Shown here: piece after piece, positions 1 to 6,635 of the stretch
Layout of the letters: the number at the start of each line of letters is the position of its first letter
How positions within the stretch are numbered: the stretch's first letter is position 1
The notes under the pieces: model-generated
What the model saw: the letters and a program-made list of their open reading frames with translations, nothing else
Told to the model about the DNA's origin: nothing
The model's database searches: none
Program-made: the position numbers and the translations under genes
NCBI GenBank assembly: GCA_905205195.1
Contig: CAJLCS010000045.1
Coordinates: 1 to 13,641, forward strand
Length of the DNA: 13,641 nucleotides
Reading direction: 5' to 3'
From: an uncultured Eubacteriales bacterium
Lineage (GTDB): Bacteria > Bacillota > Clostridia > Oscillospirales > Oscillospiraceae

Positions 1-10
1 TCTTACCCTA

Positions 11-32
11 TTCACCGCCTGCGGGCGGTGAA
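11..32. repeat. Perfect hairpin at window edge
   Basis: TTCACCGCC (11-19) and GGCGGTGAA (24-32) form a 9-bp perfect stem around a TGCG loop. The stem is followed on the plus strand by a short T run at 43-47 after an 11-base gap, too far for a classic intrinsic terminator. It may be part of an interspersed repeat or the tail of a transcription unit that begins outside the window. No coding sequence is visible in 1-92. Confidence 0.4.
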
Positions 33-59
33 CTCTGCGAGGCTTTTTGACACGCTGAT

Positions 60-92
60 CCGCCGGACTCCTGACGAGTCCGGCGGTTGTTG
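60..92. terminator. Hairpin terminator 3' of the glycyl radical enzyme gene
   Basis: An 11-bp perfect stem (60-70 with 76-86) closes a CTGAC loop and sits just 3' of the minus-strand stop codon at 93-95. The T-rich side (TTGTTGTT) lies on the plus strand, so the signal would work best for a plus-strand gene arriving from the left. On the minus strand the stem is not followed by a T run. It may serve as a weak bidirectional terminator between convergent genes. Confidence 0.5.
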
Positions 93-2279
93 TTATCGGA
101 TGGCCCGGGCGATGACCTCGTCCTGCACATTGGGTTCCAGCGCGGTGAAACGGGCGCTGTAGCCGCAGACCCGGACGGTCAGGCCTTCGTACTGCTCCGG
201 GTGCGCCTTGGCATCCAGCAGCATCCGGCGGTCCAGCAGGTTGAATTGCAGCGACGAACCTTCCGCTTCCAGAAACGCCTTGATGATGGCCGTCAGCACA
301 TTCACCGCCCGGCCGGTGTCCTCCATCCGCGGCAGCGTCAGCTCCGCGCAGAAGGAATCGGCAAACCGGGTAAAATCAATGGGCGCCAGGCTGTGAATCA
401 GGTCCAGCGGGCTGCGGGTGGGGACGAACTCGCTGGGCGACACGCCCCGGGACAGGGGCGCACCGGCCGGACGTCCGTCGGGCGTGGCTCCCAGCACTTC
501 GCCCAGAGGCCGGAAAATATCGTGGGGGTACACCGCCGGGAGATACGGCCCGCCCCGGCCGTTGCGCTGGCCGGACACCGTGGACAGGTCCGCCAGCACC
601 CGGGCAGAAAAGTCGTTGAGTACCTCCTGATTGGTGCCGTGCTTGGGCAGGCGGCGGATGATGGTCTGCCGCAGCGGCTCCTGCCCTGCGAAATTGTCCC
701 GGAGAATCTGATTCAGCTGGGGCATAGTCAGGGCCTTTTCGTCGAATACCAGTGTTTTCACCGCAAACAGCGAATCGATCACCGTCGCCACGCCGACCAT
801 GGAAAGGGCCGTGGTATTGTACCGGGCGCCGCCCTCCGTTACATCCTGTCCCTTTTCCAGGCAGTCCAGCATGGAGGAAGAATAGAGCACCAGCGGGTCA
901 AACTCACACCACCGGGCCTCCTGCCGGTTCTTGGCCGCGGCGATTTTCTCGTGATACGCCCGGACATCCGCCAGAAACTGCCGGTAGAATGCGTCAAACG
1001 ACGGGCAGACCGTGATTTTTTCCATGGTGGCCAGCAGCAGCCGGGGCAGGCTGATCCAGGTATCGGCCCGGGTGCAGACCTCCGCCCCCTCCAGGACCAC
1101 CTCGTGGCAGCCGCCGCCGACGTAAAGCCGGGCATCCTCCACGGCCGCTCCTGCCCGGATCCGGGCGGGAATCAGCACATCGTCGTTGTGCATCATGACC
1201 GTGGGCAGATTTTCCGCCTGCACCAGCGCGATGTTCCGCAGGAAGGCCTCCGGATGGCGCCGGGAGATCCGGCAGTTGATCTTGGTACCGCAGGAGCGCA
1301 CCGCCAGGACGGCGTCCAGAACCAGCACCGTCAGGTCGCTGAAATTCACCTGCCCGGCGGCGTCGCAGCCGCCCAGCTCGATGGTGGTGGAGGTTTCGTG
1401 GTAGCTGTGGGCCGTGTCAAAGCGGACGTCGGTATACAGCAGCAGATCGCACAGCAGCCCCAGCGCTTCCTCTCGGGTAAGCCGCCCGGCCAGCAGGTCC
1501 GCCTCGTAAAGGGGCCGGAGCATCCGGTCCAGCTGGCCGAAGGTGCTGAAGCCGATGCCCTCCAGCGAACCGACACACTCCCGGTAGAAAACCACAGCGC
1601 ACAGGCCCTCGTAGAAGGTCCGGGGCGGATGCGCCGGCACCTGCCGGGCCGCGGCGGCGATTTTTTCGTAATGAGTCTTCTCCTCCGCCCCGGCGGCCTG
1701 GGCCGCCAGCCGGTCCGCCTCGGCGGCGAACCGTTCCGCCAGCCCCATCAGCGCCTGATTGGCCCGGATGACGCAGCGGTAGAAGGTCTGCTTCCGGGGA
1801 TCCTCGCAGCAGGCCAGTTTGTCCTCCGCTTCCCGGACGATGCCCGTCAGGCCCAGCGTCAGAATCCGGTCATAGCCCGGGCAATGGGGGTCAAAGCCCA
1901 CCGGATTGTTCCAGTTGTACAAAAAGCCCTCGGCCCGGTCCTGCTCCAGCTCGCTGCGGTAGACGTTCAGCCACTGATCCGCGGTTTTTTCGTGGAAATA
2001 GGACCCCACCGGCGACTGAAGGCCGCCCCAGGTAAACCGCCCCCGGCCGGAGGACATTTCAAAGAAGAAATCCGATTCCCGGAACAGGTGGACCCGGCAT
2101 TCCCGGCACAGCAGCTCATACAGGGCGGTTTTCCGCTCGTAGGATGTCTCTTCCCCGTGGAGGCGGTCCGTTTCCTCCGCCAGCGCCAGCAGCCGGTCCG
2201 TATCCGGGTCAAAATGGGCGTAGTAAGTCTCAAATTCTTCCGCCGTCCGGCGAAACGCGTCCGTCATTGCAGCATTCAT
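93..2279 (-). CDS. Glycyl radical enzyme, PFL-like, of unassigned substrate
   Basis: This 728-residue protein belongs to the pyruvate formate-lyase/glycyl radical family. The C-terminal radical loop reads RVCGYSARF, with the radical Gly at residue 706, preceded by LQFNLLD and HPEQY as in the family. The catalytic cysteine is Cys391 in GGGCHEVV. Glu393 keeps the Cys-x-Glu spacing of the dehydratase, decarboxylase and C-N/C-S lyase members, whereas true PFL has Cys-Cys. PFL-family signatures also occur in the NDDVLIPA and DGRPAGAPLS segments. The length is somewhat short for the family, which usually has about 780-850 residues. The start is supported by AAGGA about 6 bases upstream, which overlaps the end of the activase gene; the gap between the two is 9 bases. 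The enzyme would be cytoplasmic and oxygen-sensitive. The His between the catalytic Cys and Glu is unusual, since GCVE is common, so I do not assign a substrate. It is often annotated generically as formate acetyltransferase, which the active site argues against. Confidence 0.93.
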   Translation of the reverse strand: MNAAMTDAFRRTAEEFETYYAHFDPDTDRLLALAEETDRLHGEETSYERKTALYELLCRECRVHLFRESDFFFEMSSGRGRFTWGGLQSPVGSYFHEKTADQWLNVYRSELEQDRAEGFLYNWNNPVGFDPHCPGYDRILTLGLTGIVREAEDKLACCEDPRKQTFYRCVIRANQALMGLAERFAAEADRLAAQAAGAEEKTHYEKIAAAARQVPAHPPRTFYEGLCAVVFYRECVGSLEGIGFSTFGQLDRMLRPLYEADLLAGRLTREEALGLLCDLLLYTDVRFDTAHSYHETSTTIELGGCDAAGQVNFSDLTVLVLDAVLAVRSCGTKINCRISRRHPEAFLRNIALVQAENLPTVMMHNDDVLIPARIRAGAAVEDARLYVGGGCHEVVLEGAEVCTRADTWISLPRLLLATMEKITVCPSFDAFYRQFLADVRAYHEKIAAAKNRQEARWCEFDPLVLYSSSMLDCLEKGQDVTEGGARYNTTALSMVGVATVIDSLFAVKTLVFDEKALTMPQLNQILRDNFAGQEPLRQTIIRRLPKHGTNQEVLNDFSARVLADLSTVSGQRNGRGGPYLPAVYPHDIFRPLGEVLGATPDGRPAGAPLSRGVSPSEFVPTRSPLDLIHSLAPIDFTRFADSFCAELTLPRMEDTGRAVNVLTAIIKAFLEAEGSSLQFNLLDRRMLLDAKAHPEQYEGLTVRVCGYSARFTALEPNVQDEVIARAIR

Positions 2280-2288
2280 CCCGATTCC

Positions 2289-3194
2289 TTATCCTTTCTT
2301 CACCGGCACCTTGGTCCCGGCCTGAATGGTTGCGATCCAGCCGTTGACCGTCTCCGTCTCCGGGAAGGTCAGGCCGGAAAAGGCATAGGTTTTTCCCAGC
2401 AGCTCGGATTTCCCCGCGCCCAGGGGGTGATACGGCTCCACATCGATTTCCACCGCGCGGTGCAGGGCGCTTGCCGTCCGGGCAATCCCCGCCAGATGCT
2501 CCGGCGTGTCGTTCACCGTGGGAATGATGGGACATCGCAGCACGATTTCCGCCCCCAGTTCGTCCAGGCGGAACAGATTTTTCAGAATCAGCCCGTTGTC
2601 CACGCCGGTATAGTGCCGGTGCAGCGCCGGATCCGTCAGCTTGTAGTCAAAGAGGAACCGGTCCACCAGCGGCGCCACAGCCTCCATCTGCTCCGTCCGG
2701 GCAAAGCCGCAGGTTTCCATGCAGGTGTGATAACCCTCCGCCTTCGCCGCCTGAAGCAGCGCCTTCGTAAAGGCAAACTGGGCCATGGGTTCGCCGCCGC
2801 TGACGGTCATGCCGCCGCCGGAATTGCGGTAAAACGGCTCGTCTTTCCGGACCTCCGCCATGACCTCCTCCACCGTGGCCCGGTAGCCCACCTTTTCCAG
2901 CGCGCCGGTGCAGCAGGCCGCGGCGCAGGCGCCGCAGCGCAGGCAGCTTTCCCGGTGAAACACCGCCCCCTCCGGCGTCCGCTCCTGACAGCCCCGGGGG
3001 CATGCCGCCACGCACCGGCCGCAGCCGGTGCATTTCCGCGGATCAAAAAAGATTTCCGGCTCCGATGAATTGGACTCCGGATTGTGGCACCAGAGGCAGT
3101 GCAGCGGGCACCCCTTGACAAACACCGTGGTCCGGATGCCCGGGCCGTCGTTGATGCAGAATTTCTGAATATTGAAAAGAACACCCGATTCCAT
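2289..3194 (-). CDS. Glycyl radical enzyme activase (radical SAM)
   Basis: This protein of about 301 residues would install the glycyl radical on the adjacent enzyme by reductive cleavage of S-adenosylmethionine. The radical-SAM cluster motif is CxxxCxxC at Cys29, Cys33 and Cys36, after the typical NDGPGIRTTVF segment. An inserted ferredoxin-like domain has two more 4Fe-4S motifs (Cys55/58/61/65 and Cys84/87/90/94). This insert is characteristic of activases for non-PFL glycyl radical enzymes; PFL-activase itself lacks it. GGMTVSGGEPMAQ (128-140) is the SAM-binding region. I chose the ATG at 3194 with GAGG close upstream. A GTG at 3203 would add three residues and cannot be excluded. It is the first gene of the operon and is followed 9 bases later by its target enzyme. 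Confidence 0.92.
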   Translation of the reverse strand: MESGVLFNIQKFCINDGPGIRTTVFVKGCPLHCLWCHNPESNSSEPEIFFDPRKCTGCGRCVAACPRGCQERTPEGAVFHRESCLRCGACAAACCTGALEKVGYRATVEEVMAEVRKDEPFYRNSGGGMTVSGGEPMAQFAFTKALLQAAKAEGYHTCMETCGFARTEQMEAVAPLVDRFLFDYKLTDPALHRHYTGVDNGLILKNLFRLDELGAEIVLRCPIIPTVNDTPEHLAGIARTASALHRAVEIDVEPYHPLGAGKSELLGKTYAFSGLTFPETETVNGWIATIQAGTKVPVKKG

Positions 3195-3227
3195 GTTCCT
3201 CACTCGCTTTTCTGTTTGATTGGAACC

Positions 3228-3256
3228 AGTATAGCATGGTCATCCTCGCTTTTCAA
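3228..3256 (-). promoter_or_regulatory. Promoter of the activase-glycyl radical enzyme operon
   Basis: On the minus strand TTGAAA (3251-3256) and TATACT (3228-3233) are separated by exactly 17 bases, a good sigma-A promoter about 34 bases from the start codon. It faces away from the GH31 promoter. Confidence 0.75.
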
Positions 3257-3285
3257 CAGGAATATCCGATTTTTTTCGCCGTCTT

Positions 3286-3301
3286 TTGTGCCATGTCACA
3301 A
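3286..3301. promoter_or_regulatory. 16-bp palindrome in divergent promoter region, candidate operator
   Basis: TTGTGCCATGTCACAA matches its own reverse complement at 14 of 16 positions (TTGTG-n-CATG-n-CACAA). It lies between the two divergent promoters, 13 bases upstream of the GH31 -35 box and 29 bases upstream of the activase -35 box. This is a plausible position for one regulator acting on both units. The half-sites resemble CRP/FNR- or Rex-like sites but the spacing fits neither, so the regulator is unknown. Confidence 0.5.
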
Positions 3302-3314
3302 CGGGATCCGGCAA

Positions 3315-3343
3315 TTGACTTTTCCCCCGAACTCCGCTACAAT
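3315..3343 (+). promoter_or_regulatory. Promoter of the GH31 gene
   Basis: TTGACT (3315-3320) and TACAAT (3338-3343) are separated by 17 bases, a near-consensus sigma-A promoter. It is followed by AGAAAGGA at 3363-3370 and the ATG at 3379. Confidence 0.8.
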
Positions 3344-3378
3344 AGCCTTATCTTCCGCGCACAGAAAGGACGTTATTC

Positions 3379-5094
3379 ATGAAGAAATTCACCTTCGGCA
3401 CCCCGGAGCAGCTGGTCCCCTCCCGGTTCTGCGACGGTTTCCGGTATACCCCCACCGAGGTTTCCTACCCGGTTTCGAACTTCACCTTCAAAACCATGGC
3501 CTCCGGCTGCGTGCTGGAGTTCCCCATCGAGGACGACTGCCACATTTTCGGCTTTGGCCTGCAGCTCAAGCAGTTCGACCATCGGGGCCGCAAGCTGCGT
3601 CTGGACGTCAACGCCGACCCCGTGGCCCCCGACGGCGAAAGCCATGCGCCGGTTCCCTTCTTCGTCACCAACAAGGGCTACGGCATGTATTTTGATACCG
3701 CCCGCTATGCCGAGTTCTACTGCGGCAAGCAGCGCAATCAGGCCGGCTGCCGTACCGCTTCCCAGGGCGGCGCCGCCGGAAGCGAGGCGGACCTGTACGC
3801 CGTCCGGGACGACCGGGATCTCATCATGAGCGTCCGGATTCCCGCCGCCCGGGGCATTGACGTGTACGTCATCGAGGGCGACACCATCACCGACATTGTC
3901 CGGCAGTATAATATGCTGGCCGGCGGCGGCCCGGAGGTGCCCGTCTGGTCCCTGGGCCTTCTGTACCGGTGCTACTACCAGTGGAACGCCGACAAGGTGC
4001 TGGAAACCGCCTCCTACTTCCGGGACAAGGACATTCCCTGCGACATCATCGGCCTGGAGCCGGGCTGGCATACCCACGCCTACTCCTGCACCTACCGCTG
4101 GAGCGACAAGTATCCCGATCCGGAGGCTTTTCTGACCAAGCTGCGGCAGATGGGCTACCACATCAACCTGTGGGAGCACGCCTTTACCCATCCCGACGCC
4201 CCCTTCCATGATGCCCTGGCGCCCCACAGCGGCGACTGGCTGGTCTGGGGCGGTCTGGTGCCGGACTTCGCCACGGAAGAAGGCAAGGCGATTTTTGCCG
4301 ACTACCACCGGCAGGCGCTGGTGGAAAAGGGCGTGGACGGCTTCAAGCTGGACGAATGCGACTCCAGCGACTTCACCGGTGGCTGGAGTTTCCCCCTGTC
4401 CGCCCAGTTCCCCTCCGGGCTGGACGGCGAGCAGTACCACAGCCTGTTCGGCACCCTGTACGCCAAGACCATCATGACCGCGCTGGACGGCCGGGAAACC
4501 CTGTCCGAGGTCCGGCAGATGGGCGCGCTGGCTGCCCCCTACCCCTTCGTGCTGTACAGCGACCTGTACGACCACAAGGAGTTCATCCGGGGCGTGGTCA
4601 ACTCCGGTTTCTCCGGCCTGCTCTGGACGCCGGAATTCCGCAGCGCCAAGACGAAAGAGGAGTGCATCCGCCGGATGCAGTGCATCGTCTTCTCCTGCCA
4701 GTGCCTGGTCAACGCCTGGAGCTACGACGGCATCCCCTGGGTCATTTTCGACTGTGAGGAGGAGGTCCGCCAGCTGCTGGACCTGCGCTACCGGCTGATT
4801 CCCATGCTGAAAAAGGCCTTTGACGAATACCACGCCACCGGCAAGCCGCCGATCCGGGCGCTGGTCATGGACTACACCGACGACGAAGCCACCTACACCG
4901 TGGACGACGAGTATCTGTTCTGCGACGATCTGCTGGTGGCCCCCATTGCCGCCGGAACCGGCGACGAGCGGGACGTGTACCTGCCCCGGGCCTCCCGCTG
5001 GGCCGATTTCTTCACCGGCGAGGAAGTCACCCCGTCGGAAAACGGCATCCTCCACGTCAACACCAAAAATATCCCGGTTTACCGGAAGCTGTAA
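3379..5094 (+). CDS. Glycoside hydrolase family 31-like protein
   Basis: This 571-residue protein is probably a cytoplasmic alpha-glycosidase, since no signal peptide is visible. A beta-rich N-terminal domain (about 1-185) precedes a TIM-barrel that begins near PVWSLGLL and runs through YYQWN and DIIGLEPGW. GVDGFKLDE places the likely catalytic nucleophile at Asp325. The acid/base candidate is Asp395 in LYSDLYD, at the position of the family's W-S/G-G-D motif. A short C-terminal beta domain (about 500-571) includes DDLLVAPI. It is shorter than typical GH31 enzymes (about 650-800 residues or more), and the usual WGxDIGGF segment is replaced by LLWTPEFRS. Substrate specificity is therefore unclear; alpha-glucoside, xyloside or another sugar are all possible. 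The start has AGAAAGGA 8 bases upstream. Divergence from the glycyl radical operon suggests shared regulation, but that is inference. Confidence 0.88.
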   Translation: MKKFTFGTPEQLVPSRFCDGFRYTPTEVSYPVSNFTFKTMASGCVLEFPIEDDCHIFGFGLQLKQFDHRGRKLRLDVNADPVAPDGESHAPVPFFVTNKGYGMYFDTARYAEFYCGKQRNQAGCRTASQGGAAGSEADLYAVRDDRDLIMSVRIPAARGIDVYVIEGDTITDIVRQYNMLAGGGPEVPVWSLGLLYRCYYQWNADKVLETASYFRDKDIPCDIIGLEPGWHTHAYSCTYRWSDKYPDPEAFLTKLRQMGYHINLWEHAFTHPDAPFHDALAPHSGDWLVWGGLVPDFATEEGKAIFADYHRQALVEKGVDGFKLDECDSSDFTGGWSFPLSAQFPSGLDGEQYHSLFGTLYAKTIMTALDGRETLSEVRQMGALAAPYPFVLYSDLYDHKEFIRGVVNSGFSGLLWTPEFRSAKTKEECIRRMQCIVFSCQCLVNAWSYDGIPWVIFDCEEEVRQLLDLRYRLIPMLKKAFDEYHATGKPPIRALVMDYTDDEATYTVDDEYLFCDDLLVAPIAAGTGDERDVYLPRASRWADFFTGEEVTPSENGILHVNTKNIPVYRKL

Positions 5095-5134
5095 AAAAAG
5101 GAGACGCCCCGTATCGGAGCGTCTCCCCTTTTTT
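5093..5134. terminator. Bidirectional intrinsic terminator
   Basis: The 8-bp stem GGAGACGC (5100-5107) / GCGTCTCC (5119-5126) is followed by a T6 run on the plus strand. It is preceded by an A7 run, which is T7 on the minus strand. It can terminate both the GH31 gene and the convergent small-protein array. Confidence 0.88.
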
Positions 5135-5149
5135 CAAAACCGGCCGGAA

Positions 5150-5422
5150 CTATGCCTTATCCTTCCCCTCCGGATGGGCGTCAAACCACGCCTTGATTTC
5201 CTCATTTCGTATGGCGTACATAACAGGGACCAGCTCCAAATCCTCTTCCTTGATGGAGATTTCCGCGATATCATCTTTTTCTCCGCATTGCGGAAAATTG
5301 ACCAGCCATGTCCCGTCGGTATGATCGTCAAGGCAAATCCAGCCATACATTCCTTTATGGACGCCCTCTGCAGCGTATTCCTCTTTTTCCACGGTGACTT
5401 TCACGCAATCCATCATTTTCAT
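5150..5422 (-). CDS. Small DUF4926-like protein, putative immunity protein, copy A
   Basis: This 90-residue acidic protein is one of four paralogs in the window that share the pattern DCVxVxVEKExY, GVHxGMxGWIC and WLVNFPQ. They also share DIAxISxxE, and copies A, C and D share PVMYAIRNEEIKA. The pattern suggests a small SH3-like beta barrel of the DUF4926 type. That family name comes from recall and is uncertain. The start at 5422 is supported by AAGGAGG 9 bases upstream. It is the last gene of the operon and ends just before the bidirectional terminator. Its position behind a toxin-like gene suggests an immunity role, which is inference. No signal peptide or membrane segment is visible. Confidence 0.82.
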   Translation of the reverse strand: MKMMDCVKVTVEKEEYAAEGVHKGMYGWICLDDHTDGTWLVNFPQCGEKDDIAEISIKEEDLELVPVMYAIRNEEIKAWFDAHPEGKDKA

Positions 5423-5442
5423 TTTCCGTATCCTCCTTCTGT

Positions 5443-5700
5443 TTATTCCGAAAGGCGGTCAAACCGCGCCTTGATCTGTTCGTTAATCCTCGCGTCCATG
5501 CCGGGAACGATTTTCATATTCTCTTCCTTCACAGAAATGGTCGCAATATCTCTCTTTGCCCCATACTGCGGGAAGTTGACAAGCCAATATCCGTTCGTAC
5601 AATCATCAAGGCAAATCCATCCCTGCATCCCTTTATGGACGCCCTCTGCGGTGTATTTCTCTTTTTCCACGATGACTTCGACACAATCCATTTCTTTCAT
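5443..5700 (-). CDS. Small DUF4926-like protein, putative immunity protein, copy B
   Basis: This 85-residue paralog is the middle gene of the array and the most divergent of the three tandem copies. It has NFPQYGAKRD where the others have NFPQCGEK, PGMDARINEQIKA where they have PVMYAIRNEEIKA, and a shorter C-terminus. Its ATG overlaps the stop codon of copy C in an ATGA arrangement (5697-5700), and GGAGGGG lies upstream inside copy C. Translation is therefore probably coupled. A role against a variant toxin is possible but unproven. Confidence 0.82.
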   Translation of the reverse strand: MKEMDCVEVIVEKEKYTAEGVHKGMQGWICLDDCTNGYWLVNFPQYGAKRDIATISVKEENMKIVPGMDARINEQIKARFDRLSE

Positions 5701-5966
5701 CGCGTTTTCCCCTCCGGATGGGCGTCAAACCGCGCTTTGATTTCCTCGTTTCGTATGGCGTACATGACGGGAATCAGCTTCATGTCCTCTTCCTTGATGG
5801 AGATTTCCGCAATATCCTCTTTTTCTCCGCATTGCGGAAAATTGACCAGCCATCTTCCGGGGGTTCGGTTCTCCAGGCAAATCCAGCCCTGCATTCCTTT
5901 ATGGACGCCTTCCGCGGTGTATTCCTCTTTTTCCACGGTGACTTCTACACAATCCATCATTTTCAT
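5697..5966 (-). CDS. Small DUF4926-like protein, putative immunity protein, copy C
   Basis: This 89-residue paralog lies directly after the toxin-like gene and is very close to copy A at both protein and DNA level. I chose the ATG at 5966 because GGAGGT sits 8 bases upstream and the resulting MKMMDCV matches copy A. A GTG at 5972 would lie only 2 bases from that site. The ribosome binding site lies inside the last codons of the toxin-like gene, whose stop is 2 bases upstream. This tight coupling is expected for a cognate immunity protein (inference). Confidence 0.83.
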   Translation of the reverse strand: MKMMDCVEVTVEKEEYTAEGVHKGMQGWICLENRTPGRWLVNFPQCGEKEDIAEISIKEEDMKLIPVMYAIRNEEIKARFDAHPEGKTR

Positions 5967-5968
5967 AT

Positions 5969-6520
5969 TCACTTACCTCCATATGGTGTTGTTAACTGTA
6001 TCCGGCCATTCGGATAGGCCATCCATCCTGTCAGAAAGGACACCGGCTTTCCGTTGTCTTTTCTTAAAATCGTAACCCGGATGCTGATACGCTGACCATC
6101 TTTATTGAGCACGCCTAATTTGTATTCACCCGAAAGATATTTTTCCCGGGCCTGCCGTTCCATCTCTGCTTGCAGCCATTTGGCATCCGCAGCAGAATAT
6201 CCCCATTTTTTGAAAAGTTTCTCCTTATTATGCGTGTAGCCACCAGTTGTATTGAATAAGTAGGGTACAAATTTACTGTAGGCACTGTTCGCCACCGCAT
6301 TTGCAAGAACAAGCGCGTAATCAATCGGCTCCAGGATACAGTGGCAATACGGGTGGTGTGGACACGGCGGATGATTGTTTGCTGTGAAATAGCATCCATC
6401 CAGCATTAAGCATTCGGGACAGTGCGTCCGTCCTTCGGAGCGATGAACCCATTTGACCCAGTCCAATTGCCCGTCCGATTTTCGTATCAGGATAACGCCT
6501 GTACACTGTTTGTAATACAT
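5969..6520 (-). CDS. Putative polymorphic toxin: MuF-like Cys motif plus DUF6883-like domain
   Basis: This protein has 183 residues. Residues 34-61 carry a Cys/His cluster (CPECLMLDGCYF, then PPCPHHPYCHC). It resembles the C-terminal CxxCxxLDG...HPxCxC motif of phage MuF/head-morphogenesis proteins and may bind zinc. Residues 81-181 (SKFVPYLFN, NKEKLFKKWGYS, DGQR, TGWM and the RIQLTTPYGG end) follow the conserved pattern of the DUF6883 toxin-like domain as I recall it. The start has AAGGGG about 7 bases upstream. An in-frame stop lies 16 codons before the ATG with no other start between, so the gene may be a 5'-truncated descendant of a longer MuF toxin or a genuine stand-alone module. Codon use is more AT-rich than in its neighbours, which suggests transfer. 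Three small paralogs follow immediately. The enzymatic activity is unknown. Confidence 0.72.
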   Translation of the reverse strand: MYYKQCTGVILIRKSDGQLDWVKWVHRSEGRTHCPECLMLDGCYFTANNHPPCPHHPYCHCILEPIDYALVLANAVANSAYSKFVPYLFNTTGGYTHNKEKLFKKWGYSAADAKWLQAEMERQAREKYLSGEYKLGVLNKDGQRISIRVTILRKDNGKPVSFLTGWMAYPNGRIQLTTPYGGK

Positions 6521-6543
6521 ATTTTTCCCCTTTTTCGAGTAGT

Positions 6544-6559
6544 AAGGACCAAGGTCCTT
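6544..6559. repeat. Short palindrome upstream of toxin-like gene
   Basis: AAGGACC and GGTCCTT flank a 2-base centre, about 24 bases upstream of the toxin-like start. It could be an operator or part of the leader. No regulator can be named. Confidence 0.35.
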
Positions 6560-6580
6560 CCACCGTTAGGGGGAAATCCA

Positions 6581-6610
6581 TCAAAAGTTGCACGTTGCCG
6601 TGCAACAAAA
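6581..6610 (-). terminator. Hairpin with GNRA loop between copy D and toxin-like gene
   Basis: An 8-bp perfect stem (6587-6594 with 6599-6606) closes a loop that reads GCAA on the minus strand, a stable GNRA tetraloop. CTTTTG follows on that strand. It is a plausible weak terminator after copy D or an attenuator before the toxin-like gene. Confidence 0.5.
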
Positions 6611-6635
6611 TCCGGAAAAAGAGATAGAATCTAAA

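Noticed and set aside
93..2279. Annotation as pyruvate formate-lyase (pflB)
   Set aside because: The adjacent Cys-Cys pair of true PFL is absent, the active site is Cys-His-Glu, and the partner activase has the ferredoxin insert lacking in PFL-activase.
87..3068. A 993-residue open frame on the plus strand
   Set aside because: It lies opposite the glycyl radical enzyme and its activase, has low-complexity His/Gln/Arg/Gly-rich sequence, and matches no family. It is a GC-driven antisense shadow.
3286..3301. Calling the palindrome a Rex or CRP site
   Set aside because: The half-site spacing is 6 bases (TTGTG-N6-CACAA), while Rex sites have 8 and CRP sites place the TGTGA/TCACA halves differently. 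It is kept only as an unnamed operator candidate.
3373..5055. A 560-residue open frame on the minus strand
   Set aside because: It is antisense to the GH31 gene, is Gly/Val/Gln-rich without domains, and arises from the third-position GC bias of the real gene.
5150..5972. A CRISPR array or simple DNA repeat
   Set aside because: The repeats are full coding genes with independent ribosome binding sites and no spacer structure.
6321..6608. A 95-residue minus-strand frame overlapping the toxin-like gene start
   Set aside because: It is in a different frame from the well-supported 183-residue protein, crosses the hairpin, and has no recognisable motif.
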